Source of the DNA: Flavobacteriaceae bacterium PS02336
GTDB lineage: Bacteria; Bacteroidota; Bacteroidia; Flavobacteriales; Flavobacteriaceae
DNA length: 64,000 nucleotides
Reading direction: 5' to 3'
NCBI GenBank assembly: GCA_029960065.1
Contig: JASCOF010000001.1
Location: forward strand, 1,116,001-1,180,000
Positions 24,788 to 35,100 of this stretch are shown piece by piece. The notes under the pieces are model-generated. The model searched no databases, was not told where the DNA came from, and saw only the letters and a program-made list of their open reading frames with translations. Within the stretch, counting starts at the first letter, position 1; each line of letters starts with the position of its first letter. A program made the position numbers and the translations under genes.

Positions 24788-26269
24788 ATGACTATATATA
24801 AAGATCATCCACTGAAAATATATAACTCACTTTCGAACGAAAAAGAAATATTCACACCGATTCAAGATGGTCACGTTGGGATGTATATCTGCGGTCCGAC
24901 GGTGTACAGTAATGTACATCTTGGTAATGTAAGGACATTCCTCTCGTTCGATATCATCTATCGCTATCTTCTGCATTTAGGCTATAAAGTCCGTTATGTG
25001 CGTAATATCACTGATGTAGGACACCTGGTTGATGATGCAGATAGCGGTGAAGATAAAATTGCAAAAAGAGCGCGTTTGGAACAACTTGAACCAATGGAAA
25101 TTGTTCAACGCTATACCGTTGATTTCCATGATATCCTCCAAAAATTCAACCTTTTGCCGCCAAGCATTGAACCAACGGCGACCGGTCACATGATTGAGCA
25201 AATCAATGTCATACAGAACATCATAGATAAGGGCTATGCCTACGAATCGAATGGATCGGTATATTTCGACGTGGCAAAGTATAGTGAGGATTACGATTAT
25301 GGTGTGCTCAGCCATCGGGACCTGATACACACGCTTGATAACTCCAGACCACTTGACGGCCAGTCTGACAAACGGAATGAACAGGATTTTGCGCTATGGA
25401 AGCGTGCTGATCCACACCATATAATGCGCTGGCCTTCGCCGTGGAGCGATGGTTTTCCGGGATGGCATACGGAGTGTACCACAATGAGCACAAAATACCT
25501 TGGGCAAAGATTTGACATCCACGGTGGAGGTATGGATCTGAAATTTCCACATCATGAATGTGAAATAGCTCAGGGAGAAGCCTCCACGGGCCATGCACCG
25601 GTTAACTACTGGCTGCATGCCAATATGTTAACGCTGAATGGAAAGAAAATGTCCAAATCTAGTGGAAATAATATTCTGCCAGATGAGATTTTGGCTGGCG
25701 ACAATCCTGTTCTTAGCAAAGCGTTTTCAGCTTCGGTGACGCGTTTTTTTATGTTACAAACGCATTATCGAAGTATTATGGATTTTTCGAATGAGGCGAT
25801 CCTGGCTGCTGAAAAAGGATACGACCGCCTGATGAAAGCGATAAATAGCTTATCGAAGCTTGAGCCTGGAAATAGATCGACACTCGACATCGCTGGTTGG
25901 GAAGCCAAATGTTATGAGGCGTTGGATGACGATTTTAATACGCCGATACTTATCTCACACCTTTTTGAAGGCGTTACGTATATTAATCAACTGAAAGACA
26001 AGACTGCCATACTTTCAGCAACCGATCTGGAACATTTCAATAAAGGTATTTCAACCTTTGTTTTTGACGTACTAGGATTGGAAATGAGATCGGGTGTGTA
26101 TGACAGCTACGCTGAAAAACTCGACGGGACAATCAAATTACTAATTGAAATTAGGAATAAGGTGCGAGCAGATAGAAACTTTACTTTGTCAGATCAGATA
26201 CGCAACCGACTCGCTGAGTTAGCTATCAAATTGAATGATTCAAAGGAAGAAACAACTTTTAACTATTGA
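24788..26269 (+). CDS. cysS: Cysteinyl-tRNA synthetase
   Basis: A 493-aa class I aminoacyl-tRNA synthetase. The HIGH-type motif is in [20 protein letters not shown] near 33-52. [13 protein letters not shown] and [10 protein letters not shown] near 218-260 supply zinc ligands, and [12 protein letters not shown] near 279-290 is the KMSKS loop. Everything needed looks intact. Its zinc site includes thiolates, so CysRS is an expected oxidant target. Like gap, this may be a spare copy carried by the island, or the island's own essential gene. It starts 44 bp after the redoxin gene. Confidence 0.94.
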   Translation: MTIYKDHPLKIYNSLSNEKEIFTPIQDGHVGMYICGPTVYSNVHLGNVRTFLSFDIIYRYLLHLGYKVRYVRNITDVGHLVDDADSGEDKIAKRARLEQLEPMEIVQRYTVDFHDILQKFNLLPPSIEPTATGHMIEQINVIQNIIDKGYAYESNGSVYFDVAKYSEDYDYGVLSHRDLIHTLDNSRPLDGQSDKRNEQDFALWKRADPHHIMRWPSPWSDGFPGWHTECTTMSTKYLGQRFDIHGGGMDLKFPHHECEIAQGEASTGHAPVNYWLHANMLTLNGKKMSKSSGNNILPDEILAGDNPVLSKAFSASVTRFFMLQTHYRSIMDFSNEAILAAEKGYDRLMKAINSLSKLEPGNRSTLDIAGWEAKCYEALDDDFNTPILISHLFEGVTYINQLKDKTAILSATDLEHFNKGISTFVFDVLGLEMRSGVYDSYAEKLDGTIKLLIEIRNKVRADRNFTLSDQIRNRLAELAIKLNDSKEETTFNY

Positions 26270-26362
26270 TCTGATTTAAAGATTCGCTTTAAATTAAATT
26301 GTGTTTTGAGATTATATGTATTTTTGATAATAATATAGAAGTACTTTAAATTGAATATTAAT

Positions 26363-27184
26363 ATGATCTATCAAGGAAAGCAGAACGAATACTTTGAGTT
26401 GGAGTATGTAGATTGTGACAATTTCAGAAGCTTTAGGCCGATTGTATCTGGGGCTCTGCAGCTACTGTGGTTTCAATCTGACGGAAACAAATTGATCATC
26501 GATGGCATTCACCAAACTTTTAATAACAACCAGATTGTTAGTCTCTCTCAATACCATCATGTGCAATATGAGCAGATTAACGCTATGAAAATGCTTCGGT
26601 TCAATTCAGAATTCTATTGCATAATTAACCATGATAGCGAAGTCGGCTGTAAAGGTGTATTGTATTATACACCTGCAAAAATACCGGTTGTTTCGGTTCA
26701 GGAGCCGCAATTTGCGATAATGAATGATGCCTGGAACCTAACCGATATGGAATTAGAAATGAAAGACGAATTGCAGCTTGAAATGCTGCAAATTGTCCTC
26801 AAGCGCATCCTGATACTGTGCACAAGAATATACAAAATGCAAGGTACCTTGTCTTTCATCGACGATAGTCAGCATAATTTAATAAGGGAATTCAATTTTC
26901 TGGTTGAACAAAACTTTAAGGAGCAGCATAGCGTCTCTTACTATGCAGGTTTATTACACAAATCACCAAAGACCATTACCAATACCTTTAAGAAGATTGA
27001 TGAAAAATCACCACTTCAGCTTATCCATGACCGTATTCTGTTAGAGGCTAAAAACTTGCTGCATTATACAAAACGGGATATTTCTGAAATAGCGTACGAA
27101 CTCGGATTTGAAAACGTGCAGGTATTCAGCCGATTTTTCAAGAGACTCTCAGGTATTTCTCCTACCGAATTTCGACTCAAATAA
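26363..27184 (+). CDS. AraC-family transcription regulator (copy 3, divergent)
   Basis: A 273-aa regulator from ATG 26363 (TTG 26351 is in frame but less likely). It is clearly more distant from copies 1 and 2 but keeps the sensor motif FNSEFYCIINHDSEVGCKG (Cys86 and Cys96, again C-x9-C). It also keeps the DNA-binding half VSYYAGLLHKSPKTITNTF and DISEIAYELGFENVQVFSRFFKR. It ends the island's last transcription unit and may be fed by read-through from cysS. It may bind a different operator, because its recognition helices differ. Confidence 0.88.
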   Translation: MIYQGKQNEYFELEYVDCDNFRSFRPIVSGALQLLWFQSDGNKLIIDGIHQTFNNNQIVSLSQYHHVQYEQINAMKMLRFNSEFYCIINHDSEVGCKGVLYYTPAKIPVVSVQEPQFAIMNDAWNLTDMELEMKDELQLEMLQIVLKRILILCTRIYKMQGTLSFIDDSQHNLIREFNFLVEQNFKEQHSVSYYAGLLHKSPKTITNTFKKIDEKSPLQLIHDRILLEAKNLLHYTKRDISEIAYELGFENVQVFSRFFKRLSGISPTEFRLK

Positions 27185-27611
27185 AAGAAGAGAATTTAGG
27201 CGGATTAGGCTTAAAAACATAGCAATTAAAAACGTAGACCTCTTTAAGGGCAGATCTTGAACAGTAGGGTAAATCGATCTTAATAGGTTTCGATTTAATT
27301 ATTGTGCGACCTGATTGACTGAGTTTTGAATGTCTTGAAAAAAACTCTAACTCAGTAAGGCTGTCATTATGGATATAAAACAGCACCATAGCTTTATGCT
27401 CAGTGTTCCTGGTACATGGATAGGTCAAACTACCAGCCTTTGCTTAAGCCATATATCTAAAGCATTCTGTATCTCTCTGTTTGGGTACATATTCTATATA
27501 CACCTTGCCATGTCTTATACTAAAGCAGGGCTCATACTATTGGGATTACGGTAATGCGCAATTGTAGGAGCACACAAATGAGCAACCTCCGCAATAACTT
27601 TGTAAGTCGAA
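27185..27611. other. Gap at the right edge of the island
   Basis: No gene recognised. A 61-codon frame at 27369-27554 has no family features. Gene content changes here from redox cargo to ordinary flavobacterial genes, so the element boundary may lie in this stretch or just beyond it. I see no tRNA gene and could not compare it with a left end, which is outside the window. Confidence 0.4.
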
Positions 27612-27653
27612 ATAAAGGGTAAAGAGCCAATGTACTCTACCCTTTATTTTTTA
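27612..27653 (+). terminator. Rho-independent terminator
   Basis: A 10-bp perfect inverted repeat, ATAAAGGGTA / TACCCTTTAT, with a 16-base loop, followed by TTTTTTAT. It is the first strong terminator after the AraC gene at 26363. Confidence 0.7.
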
Positions 27654-27813
27654 TATTTGCAATATTGATTTACAAGGTAATCAAATGAAAAAGAATGTAA
27701 TAAGCACCATTACTAAATCGTTACCGATAGAGTTTTCCTCTCTTGTAAACTACTCTTTATTAGTCACTTTGTGCTATATTAATCTTTTTATATAAAAAAA
27801 TAAATCAATAAAC

Positions 27814-27843
27814 TTGCAATTTAAGTTAAAATACATATTTTTG
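27814..27843 (+). promoter_or_regulatory. Bacteroidota-type promoter of the secreted hypothetical gene
   Basis: TTG at 27814-27816 and TATTTTTG at 27836-27843 with a 19-bp spacer match the -33/-7 Bacteroidota consensus (TTG, TAnnTTTG). The start codon is at 27876, giving a leader of about 25 bases. Confidence 0.65.
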
Positions 27844-27875
27844 TCGTCGAACAACACCCAAATCAAATTCATAAC

Positions 27876-28325
27876 ATGAAAAAGATAATTTTACTAAGTT
27901 TCCTTTTCTTATTGGCAACTGAGGCTGTTTCAGCACAAGCGAAAAATGCTCCAAAAAGTATTATTAGTACAACAGCATTAATCCGTAAATACCATGATCA
28001 AAAAGAATTAAGTGGTATGCAAAAAGGAGAGCTTTTAGAATTGTATATTGAGCGTATTAAAGTTTTAGTAAAAACTCTTCCTTACATCGCTTTGGTTACT
28101 AAACCAGGTGTTACTATGGCTGATTTAGGTATTCCAGACGATGGAGATCACAAGAAAATTTTAGATAATCAAGCAGCTGGTACAACTACTTTCTTAGATA
28201 CTACAGTAGAATTCCAAAGAAAGATGATGCCTTACTCTGATAAAGGAAATCTTATCGCTGCAATTTTATTTTACGAAAACACATTAAAATCTTTACACGA
28301 ATTCAACGACTTGAACGAAATGTAA
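27876..28325 (+). CDS. Secreted hypothetical protein, flavobacterial type
   Basis: A 149-aa protein with a clear Sec signal peptide (1-20, ending AVSAQ). The mature part is mostly helical, with KSIISTTALIRKYHDQKELSGM, KTLPYIALVTKPGVTMADLGIP and FENTLKSLHEFNDLN-type segments and no Cys. I do not recognise a characterised family. It has its own promoter and terminator. Codon use is regular, with none of the decay seen in the island. Confidence 0.8.
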   Translation: MKKIILLSFLFLLATEAVSAQAKNAPKSIISTTALIRKYHDQKELSGMQKGELLELYIERIKVLVKTLPYIALVTKPGVTMADLGIPDDGDHKKILDNQAAGTTTFLDTTVEFQRKMMPYSDKGNLIAAILFYENTLKSLHEFNDLNEM

Positions 28326-28344
28326 GATTTACAACAAAATAATT

Positions 28345-28380
28345 AAAAACTCCAAAGTCAATGATTTTGGAGTTTTTTTT
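28345..28380 (+). terminator. Rho-independent terminator
   Basis: AAAAACTCCAAA / TTTGGAGTTTTT with a 9-base loop, extending into a T-run. It is 20 bp past the stop of the secreted hypothetical gene. Confidence 0.9.
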
Positions 28381-28408
28381 GTTTAAGCTAATCTGATAGT
28401 CGTAAATC

Positions 28409-28451
28409 GTTAATTAACAATTAACAATTATCAATTAACAATTATCAATTG
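28409..28451. repeat. Short AT-rich tandem repeat
   Basis: Repeated units of the form AATTAACAATTATC occur about three times, just downstream of the convergent FAD monooxygenase gene. Probably simple intergenic repeat DNA. Confidence 0.6.
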
Positions 28452-28453
28452 TT

Positions 28454-29875
28454 TTATTTTCTCTTCAAACATTTTCCTCTAGGTTCATTGCCTTCGTAAA
28501 GCGCAATTTCAGAATGCAGAAATTCAGCAGCCGCCGCAGAATCTTTTACTTTAGAAGCACTTCGTTCAATCATTTCAGATTCAAATTGCTCTAAAGCACT
28601 TTTTCTAACTCCTTTTTCTTTCCAATGTTTTAAAGATTTACAGCCTTTTGCGATTTCACGAGCCAGCGAAAGTGCATCTAATAAAGCTTGATTCGCTCCT
28701 TGTCCTTTAAATGGACTCATAGGGTGTGCTGCGTCTCCAATAAGCGTAACGGCACCAGCATTTTCTAATAATTCATTGTTTATTAATTCTCGGTCGTATA
28801 CAGGATAACCAGATATCTGCGTTTCTTGAGTTGCTGCTAGTATTTGCGGAATAGGATTATGCCATTGTGTTCTTCGGCAGGCTTCTTCTTTTAACGCTTT
28901 TGTTCCTTTGGCACTTAATACTTTGGCTTCTTCTTCGGGCATCGGAAAACTAAGCTGCCACATTATAGAATCAGAAGTGTAAGGCATCATATAAATTCGC
29001 TCATTTCCATTGGCAGTCTGAAAAACGGTAGCCGAATCCAGCAACGGACTATCAAGATTTTCCAAGGATTTTGAAGGGCAGATTCCTAAGATTACAATAC
29101 ATCCTAAATAGCGTAATGGTGTTTTTTCTTCGCCAATTAAAAGCTTGCGCACAGAACTTCGAATACCATCGGCACCAACTAAAATACCGGCTTTTACATT
29201 TTTTATTTCTCCGTTAAACTGAAAGCGTAATTCGACGCCTTCATTTGATTGGTTAAAATCTAATAATTGATGACCCCATTGCACGGCATCATTATTTTCC
29301 AGCTGCTTTAATAAAGCAAGACGCAGGGATTGTCTCGCAATGTGAATATTGGTACGTTTAGGCAATGCGTTTATGTCATTTTCAAGCCACTTTCTAAAAC
29401 CCCATTCGGCAACTATTTTTCCTTCTGTATTGTGTACAATATGTTTGGTAGAAACTACGCCATTTTCCAATTCAGTAATTCCAAATCCTTCCATTGCTTT
29501 ACTGGCTTGCTGTAAAGTAAGTCCGTAACCTTGAGAACGTGCATCAAAATTAAGATCTCGTTCATAAAGCGTAAAAGGAATACCTCGGTGTAAACATGCT
29601 GCAGCAAGAGCAACGCCGCCAATTCCTGCGCCAATAATGGCAACATGAGGGAAATTTTCATGATCTGTTTCAGGATAAGATTCAGAGATTGTTAAACCAG
29701 ACCCGTTACATTTTGGGCAGGTATACAAAGGAGCTTTTGGGCGTTCGGGAGCATTTTCTTTATGATCTGATTTTTCAAACGCTTCTAATGCAGTTTGATA
29801 ATCCAACCGAGTTTTTTTGCTAAGTCTTCGGCTTTTTTTACCGCGTCCCTGACATTCGAGACAAATAGTCCACAT
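28454..29875 (-). CDS. FAD-dependent monooxygenase with N-terminal CxxCxGxG zinc-knuckle
   Basis: A 473-aa flavoprotein. Residues 1-65 carry CLECQGRG and CPKCNGSG, two DnaJ-type half-sites that together could bind one zinc. The rest is a class A flavin monooxygenase: VAIIGAGIGGVALAAACLHRG (FAD-binding GxGxxG) near 77-97, VGADGIRSSVRKLL near 230, and LIGDAAHPMSPFKGQGANQALLDA near 373-396. Relatives hydroxylate aromatic substrates or inactivate compounds such as tetracyclines. The substrate is not readable from sequence. It stands alone and faces the secreted hypothetical gene. Confidence 0.88.
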   Translation of the reverse strand: MWTICLECQGRGKKSRRLSKKTRLDYQTALEAFEKSDHKENAPERPKAPLYTCPKCNGSGLTISESYPETDHENFPHVAIIGAGIGGVALAAACLHRGIPFTLYERDLNFDARSQGYGLTLQQASKAMEGFGITELENGVVSTKHIVHNTEGKIVAEWGFRKWLENDINALPKRTNIHIARQSLRLALLKQLENNDAVQWGHQLLDFNQSNEGVELRFQFNGEIKNVKAGILVGADGIRSSVRKLLIGEEKTPLRYLGCIVILGICPSKSLENLDSPLLDSATVFQTANGNERIYMMPYTSDSIMWQLSFPMPEEEAKVLSAKGTKALKEEACRRTQWHNPIPQILAATQETQISGYPVYDRELINNELLENAGAVTLIGDAAHPMSPFKGQGANQALLDALSLAREIAKGCKSLKHWKEKGVRKSALEQFESEMIERSASKVKDSAAAAEFLHSEIALYEGNEPRGKCLKRK

Positions 29876-30125
29876 ATTCTATTTCTGTATTTTTATTAAA
29901 AAAATGGAAGAACAGGAAACTATTCTTTAATGCAGCAAAATTAATTAAATTATTTTAATACAATTTGAATGAAAAGAATGATTGTCGAAAACGATTGATT
30001 CCTTAAAATCTTTGCAATTTGCCATTTAGATTTGTTTTAAACTGATTTCTGAACTGCATCATCTTTTAGCTTTTAACATAAAAAATGTTTAATATTGCCT
30101 TTTTGATTATCAACCTTTCAATTTA

Positions 30126-30695
30126 ATGTCTGTTTATAGTAAATATACTGATGAATTCTTATTAAATCTTCTCAAAAAAGATGATCAGTCAGCCTATACA
30201 GAAATTTTCGAACGATATTCTAAGCTCTTAATTAATCACGCGTATAAAATTCTTGAAAATCAAGATGAAGCTAATGATGTTGTTCAAGAAGTTTTTTTGT
30301 CGATCTGGACTAAACGCTTAGAATTAAATATAACCAGTTCTCTTTCTTCTTATTTATACAAAGCCGTAAAAAACAGAGTTTTGAATTATATCGCGCACGA
30401 AAAAGTGGTTTCGCGCTATGCTGATTCTATCTCCAATTTTATAGAAGACGATTATGTTTTTGCCGATTCTAATCTTCGTGAAAAGGAATTGGAAGCTATT
30501 ATTGCCAAAGAAATAGCTTTGCTTCCCGAAAAAATGCGTGAAGTTTTTCTTTTAAGAAAAGTAGAAGAACTTTCGTATGATGAAATTGCACTTCAATTAA
30601 ATATCACCGATAAAACAGCCAAACAGCAGGTGTATAATTCTCTTAAAATTCTTCGAGAAAAACTTAAATCTGTCATGAATCTCTTTCTTTGGTGA
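30126..30695 (+). CDS. ECF RNA polymerase sigma factor, FecI-like
   Basis: A 189-aa sigma-70-family factor. Region 2 is DQSAYTEIFERYSKLLINHAY through DEANDVVQEVFLSIW (about 19-68). Region 4 is LPEKMREVFLLRKVEELSYDEIALQLNITDKTAKQQVYNSLKIL (about 136-180). In Bacteroidota such factors are held by a FecR-type anti-sigma factor and released by a TonB-dependent receptor with an N-terminal signalling domain. Both partners follow at once, so this is a cell-surface signalling set for the SusC/SusD pair downstream. Confidence 0.93.
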   Translation: MSVYSKYTDEFLLNLLKKDDQSAYTEIFERYSKLLINHAYKILENQDEANDVVQEVFLSIWTKRLELNITSSLSSYLYKAVKNRVLNYIAHEKVVSRYADSISNFIEDDYVFADSNLREKELEAIIAKEIALLPEKMREVFLLRKVEELSYDEIALQLNITDKTAKQQVYNSLKILREKLKSVMNLFLW

Positions 30696-30895
30696 ATTAT
30701 TTTCATGCTTTTTGTTAATTTTTTTGAAATAAATTTTATTTTGTAACTCATTCATTAGTAAATAGAAAGCTAACATTTAGCTCTGTTTCTTAAAGATATA
30801 GTAATAATTTTTTAATTTTTTTTTGTCATTGCCTATGACAAAAGTCCTCTTTAACTGTCTTACTTATATACAAGACAAAATTTCGTATTGTTATT

Positions 30896-32032
30896 ATGAA
30901 TCAAACCCAAATCTCAGAATTACTTAAAAAATATCAAGAAGGAACTTTATCTGATGAAGATAGAGATAAACTGGATGCGTGGTATCTGCAAAAAGCTTCA
31001 AACAGTAAATTACAGCTTAACGAATATGAGCTGGAAGATAGTTACCAATATCTAAAATCGACATTACCAATACAGCAGGAACCAAAAGTAGTTAGTCTTT
31101 GGCCCCGTATAGCTGTTGCGGCATCTATCGCTGTATTGCTGGGTACAGGAATATTTTATTTCACCCAATCTAAAGAACAAGTGGTTCAGGTTGCAGCAAA
31201 GCCCCAGGAAATTGCTCCTGGAGGAAATAGGGGAGTATTAACACTTTCTAATGGGAAACAAATTGTGCTTTCTGATATTTCGGCAAAAGATACTATTGCA
31301 AAAGAAGGAGAAGAAAATGAAGTAACGATTAAAATGAATGCCAAAGGAGAAATTACCTATGTGATCAATCCAAATGCAGAAGGAGCTAAAGATGATAATT
31401 CTTTTAATACACTCTCGACTCCAACTGGCGGACAGTACAACATTATTTTGGCAGATGGAACTAAAGTTTTCCTAAATGCTGTTTCCTCTATAAAATATCC
31501 AACGCAGTTTAATGGAGACAAGAGAATTGTTGAGCTAGAAGGTGAAGCTTATTTTGAAGTAGCCAAAAACAAAAACAAACCTTTTATCGTAAAATCAGAC
31601 AATCAGTCTATCGAAGTATTAGGGACGCATTTCAATGTTCATTCGTATAATAATGAATCGGTTGTTAAAACTACATTGTTAGAAGGAAGTGTGGCGGTTT
31701 CTTTTAAAAATCAAAAAACAATTTTAAAACCGGGACAGCAGTCTGATGTTTCTGATAATTTTTCTAAAATTAAAGTTAGGGAAGTAGATACAGAAGAAGC
31801 GGTTGCATGGAAAAACGGCCGTTTTAAATTTGATAATGCGGATTTAAAAACCGTAATGAAGCAATTGGAACGCTGGTACGGAATTAAAGTGGAATACCGC
31901 GGCGATGTCTCTGATGTTCGTTTTAATGGAGGTACGTTTAGAAATAAAAATTTATCTGAAGTATTAAAAGTACTTGAGTTTAGTAATATAAAATTTAAAG
32001 TCGAAGGAAAAACAGTTATTGTGTATCCCTGA
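30896..32032 (+). CDS. FecR-family anti-sigma factor
   Basis: A 378-aa single-pass protein. The N-terminal 80 residues are cytoplasmic and bind sigma. A transmembrane helix covers about 86-103 (IAVAASIAVLLGTGIFYF). The periplasmic FecR domain has TPTGGQYNIILADGTKVFLNA near 175-195 and LEGEAYFEVAKNKNKPFIV. The C-terminal DUF4974 is NADLKTVMKQLERWYGIKVEY near 316-336. It passes the signal from the STN domain of the next gene's receptor to the sigma factor upstream. Confidence 0.93.
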   Translation: MNQTQISELLKKYQEGTLSDEDRDKLDAWYLQKASNSKLQLNEYELEDSYQYLKSTLPIQQEPKVVSLWPRIAVAASIAVLLGTGIFYFTQSKEQVVQVAAKPQEIAPGGNRGVLTLSNGKQIVLSDISAKDTIAKEGEENEVTIKMNAKGEITYVINPNAEGAKDDNSFNTLSTPTGGQYNIILADGTKVFLNAVSSIKYPTQFNGDKRIVELEGEAYFEVAKNKNKPFIVKSDNQSIEVLGTHFNVHSYNNESVVKTTLLEGSVAVSFKNQKTILKPGQQSDVSDNFSKIKVREVDTEEAVAWKNGRFKFDNADLKTVMKQLERWYGIKVEYRGDVSDVRFNGGTFRNKNLSEVLKVLEFSNIKFKVEGKTVIVYP

Positions 32033-32071
32033 TTTTAAGTTTACCCGAATATATTGGTCTATAAACTAAAA

Positions 32072-32100
32072 AACCAGAGGCAGTTGCGATGCTTCTGGTT
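32072..32100 (+). other. Stem-loop between fecR and the SusC gene
   Basis: AACCAGAGGC / GCTTCTGGTT (one G-T pair) with a 9-base loop. There is no T-run, so it could be a processing site, weak terminator or mRNA stabiliser separating signalling from transport genes. Confidence 0.45.
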
Positions 32101-32165
32101 GTTATAAAAGTGTATAGCCAGTATAAGTTGTCCACCTATTGTTTAACTATAACCAATGTAAATGT

Positions 32166-35100
32166 ATGAAATTAAATTTACAACCAAAAAAACCTTACAA
32201 AAATCTTGGAGAAAAAATTCCCAGATTTAATTTTACTGCTTATTTAAATGTTCTGGCTCTGCTTTTTATGCTGTTTTGCAGTTTTTCTGGGCAGGCACAA
32301 AATGTTACCATTAATTTTAAAGATGCACCGCTCGAAACGGTTTTGAAAGAAGTGGCAAAACAATCGAATTATGAAGTTTTGTACACCCAGAAAATGCTTA
32401 AAGATGCAAAAAATGTTACTATTAATGTAAAGAATGCATCTTTAAAAGAGACTTTAAATAGAATTTTCAGCAGTCAAAATTTAAAGTACACACTAACCAA
32501 TCAAACTATCGTTGTTTCGGCTTCAAAAAACGAGAGTTTGGGAAACGCATTAATCGATATACGCGGAAAAGTAGTAAATAGTAAAAATGAATCTTTTCCA
32601 GGAGTAACTGTTACAATTTCAGGAACGAACAGAACGAGTATAACCGATTTTGATGGAAGTTTTTCTTTTGATAAAGTTTCACCTACCGCTGTTCTTGAAT
32701 GTTCTGGATTAACGATCGAAAATAAATCTTTTGGTATTACAGGACGCACCGATTTGACACTTGTTGTTGAAGACAAAGTGGCTGCAATGAAAGAAGTAGT
32801 AGTTACTGGTTACCAGACTATTGCAAGAAGTAATTTTACGGGTGCAATTTCTAAAATTGATGAAAAAACATTAAACGAAAACATCAACTCTAATTTATCA
32901 AGCGCGATTGAAGGACGTGTTGCAGGTTTGATGTTTCAAAAGAATCCAAGCGGACTTGGTTCAGATCAGCCTATTTTAAGAGGAATTGGTACATTTTCTT
33001 CAGATCAAGTTGGTTACAGCCCGCTTGTAGTAATTGATGGTTTGCCAACTGAATTAACTTTGGATGAGATAAATCCATATGATATTGAAAGTGTAGACGT
33101 TCTAAAGGATGCTGCAGCAGCTTCTATTTATGGTTCAAGAGCAGCAAACGGAATTATCGTTTTAACTACCAAAAAAGGAAATGGTAAATTAAAAGTAACG
33201 ATAAACTCAGATTTCTTTATTTCAGATAAACCAAATTTGAGAGATATGAATTATGCCTCAACAAGCGATATGATTGATTTTGAACAGGCAGTTTACAATA
33301 GAGAAAGAGCCAGATTTGCAGACACTGCAACGATGTTTAGCAGTTATGGAGACATTGGAAACAGCAGTCCGAAATATTACAGTCCCCTTTATCAATTAAA
33401 TAGAAATTTAGAAGAAGGAAAGATTGACAATGCTGCTTATAACAGCACTCTTGCGCAATGGAGAAAAAACGATTACAATAAAGATTATCGTGATAATGTT
33501 TGGCAAAATGAATTAAGACAGCGTTATAATGTTGCCTTTTCTGGAAGTACAAGTAAGCAGAATACTTATGTATCGCTTAATTATGACGAATCAAAAGGTC
33601 GTATAAAGTACAATAGCGGACGCAATTTTAACCTTTATGCAAAAAGTAGTTTTCAGGTAAATAACTGGTTAAATGCTACTTTTGGAGTAAATGGAACTTA
33701 TAGTAATGAGGATGTTACAGAATACGATCTTGGCAATTATGATATTCAAAAACGATACGAGCGTATTACAGACGATAACGGAAATTTAGTTCAGTCTTCA
33801 TTTTCATCAGTTAAAGATGGTTTTACTTCTAGCGGTGCTCTTAATCCAGCTATGGTCGAAAAACTGGCAGGTTTGAGTGGTTTTAAATCGACGAATTTTA
33901 ATGTTTTAGACGCTCTTAAAGAAGGTCTTGAAGAACAAAATTCATTGAGCCTAAGAACTTTCGCTAATATTAAAGCTAAATTGTGGAAAGGTTTAAGTTA
34001 TAATACACAATTTCAATACGAGGTAAGAAAAAATGACAGGGAACAGTATTACGATATTAATTCGTATAGAATGCGGTATGCTATTAATGCATTAACAGGA
34101 TATAATCCAACTACAAATGCATATACGTACGTTGAAGGTTTCTCTACAGGAGGACGATATAAGCAGTCAAGTTCTCAGGCGAGCAATTATTCTTTTAGAA
34201 ATCAGTTAGATTTTAATCAAGAATTTGCAGATGGAAAACATTCTGTTAATGCCTTGGTTGGTACAGAAATGCGCGAAACTTTTCTTCCAAGATCAATCGA
34301 ACAGGTACGTTATGGTTATGATCCAGTGACACTTAGTTCTGCTGTATTAAACAATCTTGCATTAAGCCAGACAGGAGTCCCTAGTTATATCTTCGGAAAC
34401 AATAGAACGTTGTCAGCTTTAGGAAGAACACAGCAGGAAATTTTACACCGTTATTTTTCAATTTTCAGTACTGCGAGTTATACTTATTTATCTAAATATA
34501 ACATTACAGGAAGTTATCGTATTGATAAAGCCGATTTATTTGGAGTTGATCCAAAATACAAAAACCGTCCTTTATGGTCTGCAGGTTTAGGATGGAATGT
34601 CAGCAACGAAAATTTCATGAAAGAAGTTAAATGGGTAACTATGTTGAAATTAAGATCTACTTACGGAATTAACGGAAACGTAGATCAAAGCACAACGCCT
34701 TATATAACAGCTACGAGAAGAAACGATAACTTATATCAGTCGCTGCAATATACAAACATCACGGCACAGCCAAATCCAATGTTGAGATGGGAAAAAACGC
34801 AAAGTACCAATGTTGGTATTGACTATAGTTTATTCCGTGCTAAATTAAACGGTTCTATCGATTTGTATCGCAAATACAGCACTGATTTATTAGCTACTAC
34901 AGATCTTGATCCTACAGTTGGAGCTTTATCAAGAAGAATTAATGCTGGAGCACTTTTAAACAAAGGTGTAGAATTTACGGTTGGTTCTGAATGGTATAAT
35001 AATGGTAATTTCCGCATTAATTCAAATTTAGTTTTTGCCTTTAACGAAACAACGGTTAAAAAAGTAACAAGAGCACAAACTACAGCTGTATCATATGTTT

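Noticed and set aside
27369..27554. 61-codon ORF after the third AraC gene
   Set aside because: No recognisable domain, no good start context, and hydrophobic residues scattered. More likely chance or decayed DNA at the element edge.
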